Positions 43,394 through 52,289 of a DNA stretch of 64,000 nucleotides are shown piece by piece. The DNA is from Paenibacillus ottowii (GTDB lineage: Bacteria; Bacillota; Bacilli; Paenibacillales; Paenibacillaceae). The notes beneath the pieces are model-generated. The model ran no database searches, was not told where the DNA came from, and saw nothing but the letters and a program-made list of their open reading frames with translations. How positions within the stretch are numbered: position 1 is the stretch's first letter; the number at the start of each line of letters is the position of its first letter. Position numbers and translations under genes: made by a program. Where the stretch lies: assembly GCF_006874425.1 (NCBI RefSeq), contig NZ_VIJZ01000010.1, positions 142,454 through 206,453 of the forward strand, given 5' to 3'.

Positions 43394-46300
43394 TTAGTTA
43401 ATGAGGGCAGCTTTTTGTAAAAGTACATGCAGCACCTTGGCAGATGCCTCACGTGTTGTAGGTGCATCTGGCTGGAAGTAGGAAGAGCCTTTAATCGTCG
43501 CTCCGTTAATAATTCCCGCCGCACTTACTTTTTCAATACTGTCCTTGGCATAGCCAGCAAAGGATGAAGTATCATGATACGGTGTGCGTGTAGGACCGTC
43601 GGCTGTTGTTTTGATTTGAAGCAAGTCTACTGCTTTACCCAGCACAACAGCAATTTCTTGACGACTGATATTTGCGTGCGGATCAAACTTGCCGTTGTTG
43701 CGACCTGTAATCAATCCAGCCTCATAAGCGGCTGCCACATCGCCGGCATACCAGCTATCTGCCGGAATATCACTGAATGGTGCAGCGGTACCTGGTGTCA
43801 GGCCAAGTGCCCGTGTGACCAAGGCTGCAAATTCAGCACGCGTCACGTTGTGCTTCGGTGAGAATGTCGTGTCGGTTGTTCCGTTAATCAGCAACTTATG
43901 CGCTAGCGATTGAATTTCCGATTGGGCATACGATGATGAAATATCCTCAAAACTTACAGGGCGTGTTGCCGCTGCGTACGTTGAAAAGCCCGGACGACTT
44001 ACCTTAACGACGGTAGATCCATCAGCTTGCTTGGTGAAGATAGATGGAACGGGATAAACATTTCCATTCGCCGTATAAAGTACACCGGCTGTATTAGGAT
44101 CAATTTGACCAGGTACGGTAAAGGATCGGGTAATGAATTGTCCTGGCGCAACTTTGAGCGGTTGACTCTTGCCACCCGTGATAACGTTGGCCTCAAATCC
44201 TACCGGGGTGCCGATCACATTCGAGTCTTTAAGCTTGCTTGTAAATGTCACGCTCGCCTCTGCCTGGCTGCTGATCATCACTTCAATGCTTGCACCTTGA
44301 GGTGCATTTTTTAGAGCTGATATTGGCAATGCCAGGGAAGAACCTGTATTGCCCACAATCAAGTTGCTTCCTGCTGCGGCTTTGCCCAGCGTTGCCAGCT
44401 GTGCCGAAGTGAGTGATGCTTTAGTCGTTTGGCCTGCTTGGCTAGTAGCCGACAATACAATAGCTGTCGGACTGGAGCCAGCTGCTGTCACGGCAGCCTG
44501 TAGGTCTGCATCAGCTACTGTCAGTGACTGTACATTATTGTTTAACGCAACGGCTGTAGGCACAGCTTTTACAGCTTGTCCTTGTTTCACCACGCTTTGC
44601 AGTGAAGGTGCAGATGTAGCGACAGGGGTAGAGGTGTTAGCTACAGCAGAAGGTGTAGTATTGCTTCTGCCGCCACCTCCACCCCCTCCGCCGCCACTAC
44701 TACCACCAGATGCGGCACTATTATCCACGCGGATGGATTTCGTGGCAGTGAACAGTTTAGGACCAGCGGTATTACGTTCGACTTCTCCCTTTTCATTCAG
44801 TTCTGGGGAGCTGACTTCCAGCTTGTACACACCATCTTTTAAGTGTTGAATAACGGGCTGACCGTTCGCATCCAGAATCGGTTTGCCATTGTCATCAAAT
44901 TCGACGTAGCTTCCGTCAATCCCCTTAAAGGAATATGCGCCTTGTTTGAGGCGAGCATTAGCTCCTTGGTCCTTGGGAGTAGCAATCCCATTAATCAGAC
45001 CGATCAGCTTATCATCTAATCCGTATACATAGAGCGCGATCTGATTGGTTTTATCTGTGGTCAGACGGAAAGTCAAATCTGTTGTGCGATCCGCACCTGT
45101 ACGATTTGGATAAATAATCGGGTTCGTGAAACTCAGGTCCTGCAAGCCGAAGCCTGTCGTTGGATTTTCTGTGCCGACATGCACAACGAACGGAAGATGA
45201 AGTGTCGGCTGTCCAGCGCTTTTTAGAATAACCTCTCCTTCATATACACCAGTAGCTGCATTCGCACTTGGTTGTACAGACAGGAAGAACGGTTGCGATT
45301 TGCCTGGTTCTGCCGAGATAGATCCATTCGCGCCAACCCCCTGCAACTGAACGGCAATGTTGCTCACATCAGGTGTTGCAATAGGCTTGGTCGGGTCAGA
45401 GGTAACCTTATCATGTAAAACATAGCTAGCTTCATACTGCACAGGGTTAGCAGACAAGTTTTTGAGTTGAAGCTGAATCTGCTTCGCATCGCTACCAGGT
45501 CGTAACACCCCGAAGCTGGCGGAAGGATTGTAATTCACAACTTCCTGACGATTAAAGTTCTTATCAAGAATCGTAATCTTTTCAACGGTTTCCAACAGAG
45601 CTGGAGTCTGGATTGCATTCGCAATGTTTACAAGTCCTGCACCTTGGGAATACACATCATATTGGGTTTTATCCTCATCATAGAGTGTAACCGAAGTGTT
45701 TGCCAAAGCAGCGCGGATATCAAAAGGTGTCCAGTTCGGATGCTCCTGCTTCAGCAGCACAGCCAGTCCAGCTACATGTGGGGATGCCATACTCGTTCCG
45801 TTGCTGCGTTTGTAAGCTTGCGCATAAGATGCATCCGGATAGAACTTGCCAAAGGCAGGATACGTTGACAAAATGCCAACACCCGGTGCGCTTACGTCTG
45901 GCTTGATGCTCAGCAGTTCATCTCCATTGGGCCCACGGGAGCTAAAATCGGCCATGGTGTTACCTGCATGATCTGTGCGAATATAGTCTGCTCCAAAGGA
46001 AACGGAGAACTTTTCTCCAGCGTTGTCTACGATTTGTTTAGCCAGTGCGCGGCCTTCCTTACCTTTCATATCAAAGGTTGGGATAAAGTCAAAGCTGTCA
46101 CCCAAATTCGAATTAACGTAGTCATCGCGACCTGAAATACTTTCCCCTAAATCAGCCTTGGTGATGTCACCAGGTTTCGTATTTCCATTGAAAACGATCA
46201 CGGCTTTCGCGCCATTTTCTTTCGCATTTGTAATTTTATCTATGAATGCCAAGTTGCCCCGTGAAACGAGAACAATCTTGCCTGCTACGTCTTTTCCTTC

Positions 46301-47686
46301 AAAATCACCAGGTTGTCCCAAATTAGCATATACAAGCTCATAAGGAGCAGTTCCCAAAACGGAGGCAAAGTCTTCTCTGCCTGTCTCCCAGCCCATCAAA
46401 TTAAAATCGTAATGTGCATAAGCATCAGCAGTTACGGTTTTCTTTAATTCACCGTTAGGCTCCCAATAGGAGTCGCGGGTGACCGAGGCTGTGCCCGAGA
46501 AGCTTTTACTCGGGGAAGTGGCTGCCCCAACGGAAATGGCCAGCTGGGATGTGGCCGGAGAACCCATCGAATAAAAATAAGGTCCATCTTGTGCAGCGTT
46601 ACCGTTTGCGATGACCGCGACTACCCCGGAAAGTACCGCATTATTGATGGCAATAGCATCTGGGGAGTTAGGATCTTTTTCAGAATCCGAGCCTAGCGAT
46701 AGGTTGATGACGTTCATGCCATCTTTGACAGCACGTTCTATACCGTCGATGACCTGTGCGGAGGAACCGGAGGAGCGCCCGGTTTTGGTATTGCGTCCAA
46801 GTACCTTATATACGTATAAGTCCGATTTATAGGCAATTCCTTTTTGCACAATATCCGAGGATTTATTTGCGGCTTTCCCGGCAATTGTACCGGAGACATG
46901 AGTACCATGTGTCGTTCCGCTAAAACCTGTGCCGTACGGATCATTCTCTTTTTCAAGGAACGGTTCCTCGTAAGGATCGTTGTCCTGTTCAAAAGAGTCA
47001 TAACCGCCTTTGTAGGCTTCTTTCAAATCCGGATGCTCATAATCGATACCGGTATCAATAACCCCGACCTTGATTCCCTCGCCATGCAATCCTTTGGCCC
47101 AGGCTTCAGGAACACCAATTTGGTCTAGTGGCGCATTGTCATAAGTGGCTTCATTGGCTGTAAGTGTTGGCGGGTCCTGTACGGGGATAGAATAATATGT
47201 TTTGTTTTCGTGAATAGATTTAACGCCTGGTAGTTTAGCCAATTCTGGGATTTTATTGGCTGGCACGGTAACCTCCAGTCCATTAAGCACCGTGTTGTAC
47301 TGGTAATTCACTTGAAGGGAAATACCGTGCTCAGCGGCTTGGTCTACGAATGTGGTTTGCTCAGTAGCGATCGCAGATTCGGCTTTTTGCTCGGATTGAG
47401 CGGTGAACGCCTTGGCGCTAGAACGTGCCGTATATTTGTCCACAGCTAGGGGCTCGCCATCAAGCTGTACGATGACTCTGACCTGACGGGAGGAGTCTGT
47501 GCTCAGCTCAGGTGAGATAAAGGCTGGAACCGACTCAATAGTTAATGCTTCTTGAGCTTTTAAAAATGAGTCGATGGACAGATCCGCAGGAGCGGCAGAA
47601 CTGAAAGACGGCAGAGATAAGCTTACCGTCAGGGCAAGAGCGAGTGATACGACAGGTATTTTTTGCAAAATGATCGGCTTTTTCAA
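43394..47686 (-). CDS. SLH-anchored subtilisin-like serine protease (Vpr type)
   Basis: A ~1,430-residue cell-surface protease. A signal peptide ends near SFSSAA, followed by an inhibitor-I9 propeptide (~60-150). The S8 catalytic domain has Asp near 210 (VGVIDTGIDYEHPDL), His near 259 (HGTHVSGTIAGK) and Ser near 630 (NGTSMASPHVAGLAVLL). It is interrupted by a protease-associated domain (~400-520), as in Vpr and C5a-peptidase-like subtilases. Fibronectin-like domains, a poly-Gly/Ser linker and an Ala/Thr-rich domain follow. Three SLH repeats (final ~180 residues) anchor it to wall polymer. TTG 47686 is preferred because AGAGGG lies six bases upstream; TTG 47704 includes that site. Confidence 0.93.
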   Translation of the reverse strand: MKKPIILQKIPVVSLALALTVSLSLPSFSSAAPADLSIDSFLKAQEALTIESVPAFISPELSTDSSRQVRVIVQLDGEPLAVDKYTARSSAKAFTAQSEQKAESAIATEQTTFVDQAAEHGISLQVNYQYNTVLNGLEVTVPANKIPELAKLPGVKSIHENKTYYSIPVQDPPTLTANEATYDNAPLDQIGVPEAWAKGLHGEGIKVGVIDTGIDYEHPDLKEAYKGGYDSFEQDNDPYEEPFLEKENDPYGTGFSGTTHGTHVSGTIAGKAANKSSDIVQKGIAYKSDLYVYKVLGRNTKTGRSSGSSAQVIDGIERAVKDGMNVINLSLGSDSEKDPNSPDAIAINNAVLSGVVAVIANGNAAQDGPYFYSMGSPATSQLAISVGAATSPSKSFSGTASVTRDSYWEPNGELKKTVTADAYAHYDFNLMGWETGREDFASVLGTAPYELVYANLGQPGDFEGKDVAGKIVLVSRGNLAFIDKITNAKENGAKAVIVFNGNTKPGDITKADLGESISGRDDYVNSNLGDSFDFIPTFDMKGKEGRALAKQIVDNAGEKFSVSFGADYIRTDHAGNTMADFSSRGPNGDELLSIKPDVSAPGVGILSTYPAFGKFYPDASYAQAYKRSNGTSMASPHVAGLAVLLKQEHPNWTPFDIRAALANTSVTLYDEDKTQYDVYSQGAGLVNIANAIQTPALLETVEKITILDKNFNRQEVVNYNPSASFGVLRPGSDAKQIQLQLKNLSANPVQYEASYVLHDKVTSDPTKPIATPDVSNIAVQLQGVGANGSISAEPGKSQPFFLSVQPSANAATGVYEGEVILKSAGQPTLHLPFVVHVGTENPTTGFGLQDLSFTNPIIYPNRTGADRTTDLTFRLTTDKTNQIALYVYGLDDKLIGLINGIATPKDQGANARLKQGAYSFKGIDGSYVEFDDNGKPILDANGQPVIQHLKDGVYKLEVSSPELNEKGEVERNTAGPKLFTATKSIRVDNSAASGGSSGGGGGGGGGRSNTTPSAVANTSTPVATSAPSLQSVVKQGQAVKAVPTAVALNNNVQSLTVADADLQAAVTAAGSSPTAIVLSATSQAGQTTKASLTSAQLATLGKAAAGSNLIVGNTGSSLALPISALKNAPQGASIEVMISSQAEASVTFTSKLKDSNVIGTPVGFEANVITGGKSQPLKVAPGQFITRSFTVPGQIDPNTAGVLYTANGNVYPVPSIFTKQADGSTVVKVSRPGFSTYAAATRPVSFEDISSSYAQSEIQSLAHKLLINGTTDTTFSPKHNVTRAEFAALVTRALGLTPGTAAPFSDIPADSWYAGDVAAAYEAGLITGRNNGKFDPHANISRQEIAVVLGKAVDLLQIKTTADGPTRTPYHDTSSFAGYAKDSIEKVSAAGIINGATIKGSSYFQPDAPTTREASAKVLHVLLQKAALIN

Positions 47687-47976
47687 AGATTTCCCTCTTT
47701 TCAATCAAAATATGATATCTACATACTAGGATTTGAAGCCACTGCCGTTGTTCTCATGCCTCCCTTTATATCTAAAATAATAGAATTGACCACTGGTGAC
47801 TAACTTGCCAGTTTTGAGGCATATCTTACCATATTGGTGGGATATATTACTATATGTTTTTTATATTTTTAGAAAAAATAAGAGTAACTTCACATATAGA
47901 TTCCATGGAAATGTTATGAATTTACTAGATTATTTTTGAAATCATTCGAAGGGGAATGGGAGAATGCGAGATTTAA

Positions 47977-47985
47977 TGATATAAT
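47977..47985 (+). promoter_or_regulatory. Extended -10 promoter of the pyrophosphatase gene
   Basis: TG-A-TATAAT at 47977-47985 with no clear -35 at 17 bp. It gives a leader of about 55 nt to the ATG at 48047. Confidence 0.5.
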
Positions 47986-48046
47986 CTGCATTGGAATTGT
48001 TGAGGTTTCACAATCACGTAAAATGCTTAAGGCGAAGGAGTCGATT

Positions 48047-48982
48047 ATGTTGGCAAAAACATTGATTTTTGGGCATAAAAATCCGGATACGGATACCATT
48101 TGCTCAGCTATTGCTTATGCAGATTTGAAAACCAAACTGGGTGCGGACGTAGAGCCGATTCGTCTGGGCGAGGTTAACGGAGAAACGCAGTATGCGCTGG
48201 ATTATTTTAAAGTGAGCGCGCCGCGTCTGGTTGAGCAGGTTGCTGCTGAAACAGACAGCGTTATTCTGGTCGATCATAATGAACGCCAGCAAAGCGCAAC
48301 GGACATTGACAAGGTACGTGTAACTGAAGTCATCGATCACCACCGGATCGCTAACTTTGAAACAAGCCAGCCACTGTACTTCCGCGCTGAGCCAGTAGGT
48401 TGCACAGCTACCATTTTGAACAAGCTCTACAAGGAAAATGGTGTAGCCATTCCCAAAGAAATCGCAGGTCTGATGTTGTCCGCGATTATTTCTGATTCCC
48501 TGTTGTTTAAATCCCCGACCTGCACAGATCAGGATGTAGCCGCTGCTCGCGAACTGGCTGAAATTGCTGGTGTGGATGCAGAACGTTACGGTTTTGACCT
48601 GCTTAAAGCGGGTGCTGATTTGAGTGGGCACACGATTGAGCAGTTAGTAAGCTTGGATGCAAAAGAATTCCAGATGAATGGACGTAAAGTGGAAATTGCA
48701 CAAGTGAACGCAGTAGACGTAAACGACGTGTTGTCCCGTCAAGCTGATCTGGAAGCTGCTTTGTCCCAAACCATTGCGGCCAAAAATCTCGATTTGTTCT
48801 TGTTCGTCGTAACAGACATTGTGAACAGTGATTCCATTGGTATTGCGCTGGGAAGCCAAGCTCAGGCGGTTGAAAAAGCCTATAATGTACAGCTGGATGA
48901 CAACAAGGCAGTTCTGAAAGGTGTCGTATCGCGCAAATCGCAAATTGTACCTGTATTGACCGAAGCTTTTAACAGTTTGTAA
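48047..48982 (+). CDS. ppaC: Manganese-dependent inorganic pyrophosphatase (family II)
   Basis: A 311-residue cytoplasmic DHH-family enzyme hydrolysing PPi to two phosphates. Metal-binding motifs are FGHKNPDTDT (near residue 9), VDHNERQQS and DHHRIANF (the DHH motif). The C-terminal DHHA2 substrate domain includes SRKSQIVP with the conserved SRKxQ segment. The length equals family II enzymes. ATG 48047 is chosen because AAGGAG lies seven bases upstream; the upstream in-frame extension of 37 codons spans the promoter and is not used. A strong terminator follows. Confidence 0.97.
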   Translation: MLAKTLIFGHKNPDTDTICSAIAYADLKTKLGADVEPIRLGEVNGETQYALDYFKVSAPRLVEQVAAETDSVILVDHNERQQSATDIDKVRVTEVIDHHRIANFETSQPLYFRAEPVGCTATILNKLYKENGVAIPKEIAGLMLSAIISDSLLFKSPTCTDQDVAAARELAEIAGVDAERYGFDLLKAGADLSGHTIEQLVSLDAKEFQMNGRKVEIAQVNAVDVNDVLSRQADLEAALSQTIAAKNLDLFLFVVTDIVNSDSIGIALGSQAQAVEKAYNVQLDDNKAVLKGVVSRKSQIVPVLTEAFNSL

Positions 48983-48989
48983 TGATAAA

Positions 48990-49047
48990 TAATAAGCCTC
49001 TTGAACCCGACTGCATGAAGGCAGGGAAGCAGGAGGCTTATTTTTAT
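48990..49047 (+). terminator. Terminator of ppaC
   Basis: AATAAGCCTC (48991-49000) pairs with GAGGCTTATT (49033-49042), followed by TTTATTT; the loop has extra CTGC/GCAG pairing. Confidence 0.9.
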
Positions 49048-49149
49048 TTCCTCATTATGAATCCGCTACCATGAAAATTGACGAATACTGGGAAGCTGTT
49101 ATCACTCGGCTGGAAGATCTGCGGGCAAGTTAGACGAACAGGTGTTGTC

Positions 49150-49701
49150 TCAGTCTTTGCACCATTTGTCTTTCTCCTCTCTGAGGGAGCTGGGGGTGGT
49201 TAGACGCGCACTTTTAACATCTTCAAACGCATCTCGTACGCGTGACAAATAGGTTTGAAACTGGCAGAGTTCCGACTCACTAAAGTCTGACATCAGACGT
49301 GAGGCTAGTCCTATAAAAAAAGGGTCCATCTGCTGAATTTTGCTTCTTCCTTTATCATTCAGGGACACAAATACTCCCCGCTTGTCATTGGGATCGTCGT
49401 ATTTATTAATGAATCCTTCTTGCTCCAGAGAAATGACCATAGAACTGATGGCTGCTCGGCTGACACCCATCTTTTCAGCCAAAGCAGAAGGAGACGACAT
49501 TTCATCTCTTTGCGCAGAAAGTACACAAAGTGCAATATATTGTCCGTAGGAGAGACCAAACTCACGCGAACGTTTTTCCATACTTTTTCTTATTTCATAC
49601 GTTATGGAAAATAAATCTACCAAAACACCAATCGGTTTATTGCCACCTGGGAATAGATTATAGGCCAGTTGACGAATTTCGGAGTCCAAAAAAAAGAACA
49701 T
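49150..49701 (-). CDS. MarR-family transcriptional regulator
   Basis: A 183-residue regulator from ATG 49701 (GAGGTGGAT just upstream; the GTG at 49710 overlaps that site). A helical N-terminal dimerisation region is followed by the winged helix at ~75-135 (SPSALAEKMGVSRAAISSMVISLEQEGFINKYDDPNDKRGVFVSLNDKG), with the family's D-x-R-G wing. It has a ~40-residue N-terminal extension before the usual MarR start. No other gene shares its transcript. AT-rich inverted repeats over its promoter suggest autoregulation. Ligand and targets are unknown. Confidence 0.9.
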   Translation of the reverse strand: MFFFLDSEIRQLAYNLFPGGNKPIGVLVDLFSITYEIRKSMEKRSREFGLSYGQYIALCVLSAQRDEMSSPSALAEKMGVSRAAISSMVISLEQEGFINKYDDPNDKRGVFVSLNDKGRSKIQQMDPFFIGLASRLMSDFSESELCQFQTYLSRVRDAFEDVKSARLTTPSSLREEKDKWCKD

Positions 49702-49719
49702 GCGATCCACCTCGATGTA

Positions 49720-49748
49720 GTTAATTAGTTAACTGTAATTTAATTAAC
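49720..49748 (-). promoter_or_regulatory. Probable MarR operator
   Basis: GTTAATTA (49720-49727) and TAATTAAC (49741-49748) form a perfect inverted repeat with a 13-nt spacer, and AGTTAACT (49727-49734) lies within it. A possible minus-strand promoter (TTGCAA, 17 bp, TACAGT) overlaps it. Confidence 0.5.
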
Positions 49749-49812
49749 CACTGGTTGCAATGATTTATACAAACTTTGTTCTGCATTTTTTTGAAAAAGT
49801 ATCTGTAATACG

Positions 49813-50775
49813 TCATTTCCAGGGTCCGATGCACTGTTCAATGCCCTGATCCACAAGGGCTTGAATGGAGGGCTGACGCAAAGTACGTCCTTCTTGCCAT
49901 CGCCACTCACTATATTGAATCTTGGCGGTAAACATAGGCTTCACCCAAAATGCGTCTTGATGTCGATCTGGTTTATTGATAAAAGGGCGCTCTGATAAGG
50001 TATGAGGCATCAGGCGCTCGGTAAGCTGACGCCAATCTCCACGAGTCAGCTTGCCTGTACCCACATGCCCGATATAGCGCAGCCGTCCTTGTTTATCGTA
50101 CTGGCCCAGCAATACAGCGTTGATAACACCGCCATTCAAAGTATAGCCACCGATAACGGCAATGATATCACCATAATTTTTGACCTTGAGCCATCGTCTG
50201 TCCTGTCCGCCCAATGTGTATGGACTATCCAGTTTTTTGCACACAATACCTTCCATTCCCTGACTGCACATAACTTGAAATAGAGCCTGTCCATCAGGAT
50301 GGGCAGGAGCCAGTTGAATCCGTTCGTTCGGTATGATGACCTGATCTAGCAGTTTAAGTCTTTCCTGTAACGGTTTGCGATGAACCCATTCCCCATTTAG
50401 ATAAACAATGTCGAACAACATGTAAGTAGCGGGTACTGCTTCATAGGCTGCCTGAATTCGATCGGTCCGACGAATCAGATCCCGGCGCATAATTTCATGG
50501 AACGACGGCTTACCATCGGCGCCAAGTGCGATCATTTCCCCGTCCAGTATGACTGAATCTGCCCTACAGTAAGAGGAGAAATGAGCAAGCTCTGGGTACA
50601 GCAGCGTACGTTCATGCTGCTTGCGATTAAACAGGCGCGTATTGCCCTGGTCGTGATACGTCAAAATTCTCGTACCGTCCCATTTTATTTCATAACGCCA
50701 AACACCTGCATCGACAGGTACTTTTTCGCTCAGTTCCGGCTCAAACGGGATGACAGGCTTCATTTCCTTATCCAA
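49813..50775 (-). CDS. ATP-dependent DNA ligase (LigD ligase-domain type)
   Basis: A 320-residue ligase. The adenylation domain has motif I YEIKWDGTR (nucleophile Lys near residue 30), motif III MLFDIVYLNG, motif IV GMEGIVCKK and motif V WLKVKN. The OB-fold (residues ~205-315) includes the GHVGTGKLTRGDWRQL segment. It lacks the polymerase and nuclease domains of full LigD. Bacterial enzymes of this kind act in non-homologous end joining or alternative repair, usually with Ku, but no ku gene is in this window. The start is at ATG 50775, with AAAGTGAGGTG upstream. It is a single gene. Confidence 0.94.
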   Translation of the reverse strand: MDKEMKPVIPFEPELSEKVPVDAGVWRYEIKWDGTRILTYHDQGNTRLFNRKQHERTLLYPELAHFSSYCRADSVILDGEMIALGADGKPSFHEIMRRDLIRRTDRIQAAYEAVPATYMLFDIVYLNGEWVHRKPLQERLKLLDQVIIPNERIQLAPAHPDGQALFQVMCSQGMEGIVCKKLDSPYTLGGQDRRWLKVKNYGDIIAVIGGYTLNGGVINAVLLGQYDKQGRLRYIGHVGTGKLTRGDWRQLTERLMPHTLSERPFINKPDRHQDAFWVKPMFTAKIQYSEWRWQEGRTLRQPSIQALVDQGIEQCIGPWK

Positions 50776-50976
50776 AATAGCACCTCACTTTACCTTAAAT
50801 GGAATAAATATAGTGTCAACGATAGTTCCATTTTTATGTACGTGATGTTTCGCTATTCCCCAAAAAGGGGAATGATAAGGATATCTAACGTGGGCATGAA
50901 GTGATTGCAGATTGCTCTGATTCGTTAGCACAGGGGTGTTACGTGATTTTCTTCAGTTAGAAAGGAGATCGGTCTT

Positions 50977-51252
50977 ATGAGACAAATTCGTGAAGAGGAC
51001 CATGCAGTAGTCATGGTGGATGATGGACAGGTAGTTGCGGAAGTAGGTTATAAATCTGTAGATGACCAATCGTTGGTCATTGACCATACATTTGTATCTG
51101 AGGAGTTACGAGGCCAAAACATTGGCAAGGAGCTCATTGACAAAGTTGTTGCTATGGCGAGGGAACAGCATAAAAAAGTGATCCCTGCTTGCTCGTACGC
51201 TCTGGCTTTGTTCAAGCGCCATCAGGAATACAGTGACATCTGGCAGCAATGA
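50977..51252 (+). CDS. Small GNAT-like acetyltransferase (YjdJ type)
   Basis: A 91-residue protein, the normal length of the minimal GNAT family typified by B. subtilis YjdJ. It has a strand-rich N-terminus, then the acetyl-CoA loop segment FVSEELRGQNIGKELIDKVVAMARE (R-G-Q-N-I-G, near residues 48-58) and CSYALALFKRHQEYSDIW with the family's conserved C-x-Y end. AAAGGAG before the ATG is well spaced. Substrate unknown. It is followed by a terminator. Confidence 0.9.
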   Translation: MRQIREEDHAVVMVDDGQVVAEVGYKSVDDQSLVIDHTFVSEELRGQNIGKELIDKVVAMAREQHKKVIPACSYALALFKRHQEYSDIWQQ

Positions 51253-51290
51253 ATATGGCGATCAAGGCAGCGTTTTTGCATAGCCAACAA

Positions 51291-51330
51291 AACACCGGAG
51301 TGGGAAACGAACCCTTCCGGTGCTTTTTGT
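51291..51330 (+). terminator. Terminator after the small GNAT gene
   Basis: CACCGGA (51293-51299) pairs with TCCGGTG (51316-51322), with GGG/CCC inside, followed by CTTTTTG. Confidence 0.75.
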
Positions 51331-51539
51331 GTGCATAAAGCTTGTAAAATGGATGCATTCTACCGTTGATATTGGCAAATAAGGCGGTTACCCAACCGAT
51401 GAAGCATATTTTTTGGAGAATAGCTGTGAAATTGTTCATACTGTTGTCACTTCACAGGCTATCTATGAGTTCTATATAATATATTATGATGATGACCGCA
51501 AAAATAACGAAAACCTGAATTTAAACGAAGGAGACGCTC

Positions 51540-52106
51540 ATGATGAATAAAGCGAGTGAGGACAAGCAGTACGTTCCAACGAGCAATCGTAATTTTACAG
51601 CCTTGATTATCACGGTTTCCATTATAGCCAATGTGATTATTTTACTGCTGTTCTTTTCGCCGATCGGATACCAAGGGAGTGTCAGTTTTGATCTCACGAT
51701 TTTCCCAAGGTTGAATGCGATTTTTAACAGCTTCACATTTATCTTTCTGGTGGCTGCATTGGTTGCGATTTTCAAGAAAAACATTAAGGTGCATAAAACC
51801 TTTATTCTGCTGGCTTTCGCCACTACCGTTTTATTTTTATTCTCCTACCTGACCTTCCATTACATTTCGCCGGAAACTGCAAAATATGGCGGTGTGGGTA
51901 TCCTTCGGCCGATTTACTTTACGCTGTTGATTTCGCATAGTATACTGGCTGCGATTATCGTACCACTGGCATTGTTCACAGTTGTATGGGGATGGACGAT
52001 GCAGGTAGCAAAACATCGTAAAATTGCGCGTTGGACGATGCCTATTTGGCTATATGTGAGCTTGACCGGGGTGTTAGTGTATGTTTTCATGGCCCCATAT
52101 TATTAA
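51540..52106 (+). CDS. DUF420 membrane protein (YozB-like)
   Basis: A 188-residue protein with five transmembrane segments (about residues 16-38, 55-75, 85-106, 124-147 and 160-182) and conserved-looking His residues at membrane edges (KNIKVHKTF, LLISHSILA, AKHRKIAR). This pattern is typical of DUF420 proteins such as YozB, which lie near cytochrome oxidase assembly genes in some bacilli; none are nearby here. AAGGAG lies 6 nt before ATG 51540. Single gene with its own terminator. Confidence 0.88.
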   Translation: MMNKASEDKQYVPTSNRNFTALIITVSIIANVIILLLFFSPIGYQGSVSFDLTIFPRLNAIFNSFTFIFLVAALVAIFKKNIKVHKTFILLAFATTVLFLFSYLTFHYISPETAKYGGVGILRPIYFTLLISHSILAAIIVPLALFTVVWGWTMQVAKHRKIARWTMPIWLYVSLTGVLVYVFMAPYY

Positions 52107-52139
52107 TAGCTATGAACCCTCTGCGGGTTGAGTTGAAAC

Positions 52140-52176
52140 CGTGGCGTCTCTGTTGAAGAGGCGTCTTTTTTGTATC
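52140..52176 (+). terminator. Terminator after the DUF420 gene
   Basis: CGTCTCT (52145-52151) pairs with AGAGGCG (52157-52163, one G-U pair), followed by TCTTTTTTG. Confidence 0.7.
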
Positions 52177-52230
52177 CAATAAAAGAAAAATTATTCCTTC
52201 TAAATTTATTTTATTGAAAAAATGTTCCTT

Positions 52231-52254
52231 CCATAACGGTATTTCTGTTATAAT
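52231..52254 (+). promoter_or_regulatory. Promoter and possible operator of the amino-sugar operon
   Basis: TATAAT at 52249-52254 with no clear -35 at 17-18 bp. An imperfect inverted repeat ATAAC-N9-GTTAT (52233-52251) overlaps the -10. This suggests repressor control, possibly by the RpiR-type protein encoded within the operon. Confidence 0.45.
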
Positions 52255-52289
52255 TTACCTTAATCAACTAAGAACAAGGGGGTCACCAT

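Noticed and set aside
44349..44849. Plus-strand open frame with a poly-Pro stretch opposite the protease
   Set aside because: The poly-Pro is the antisense of the protease's poly-Gly linker; no start signal is present.
52145..52163. Possible riboswitch before the amino-sugar operon
   Set aside because: The structure is a simple terminator of the upstream gene; no conserved riboswitch core was seen between it and the operon.
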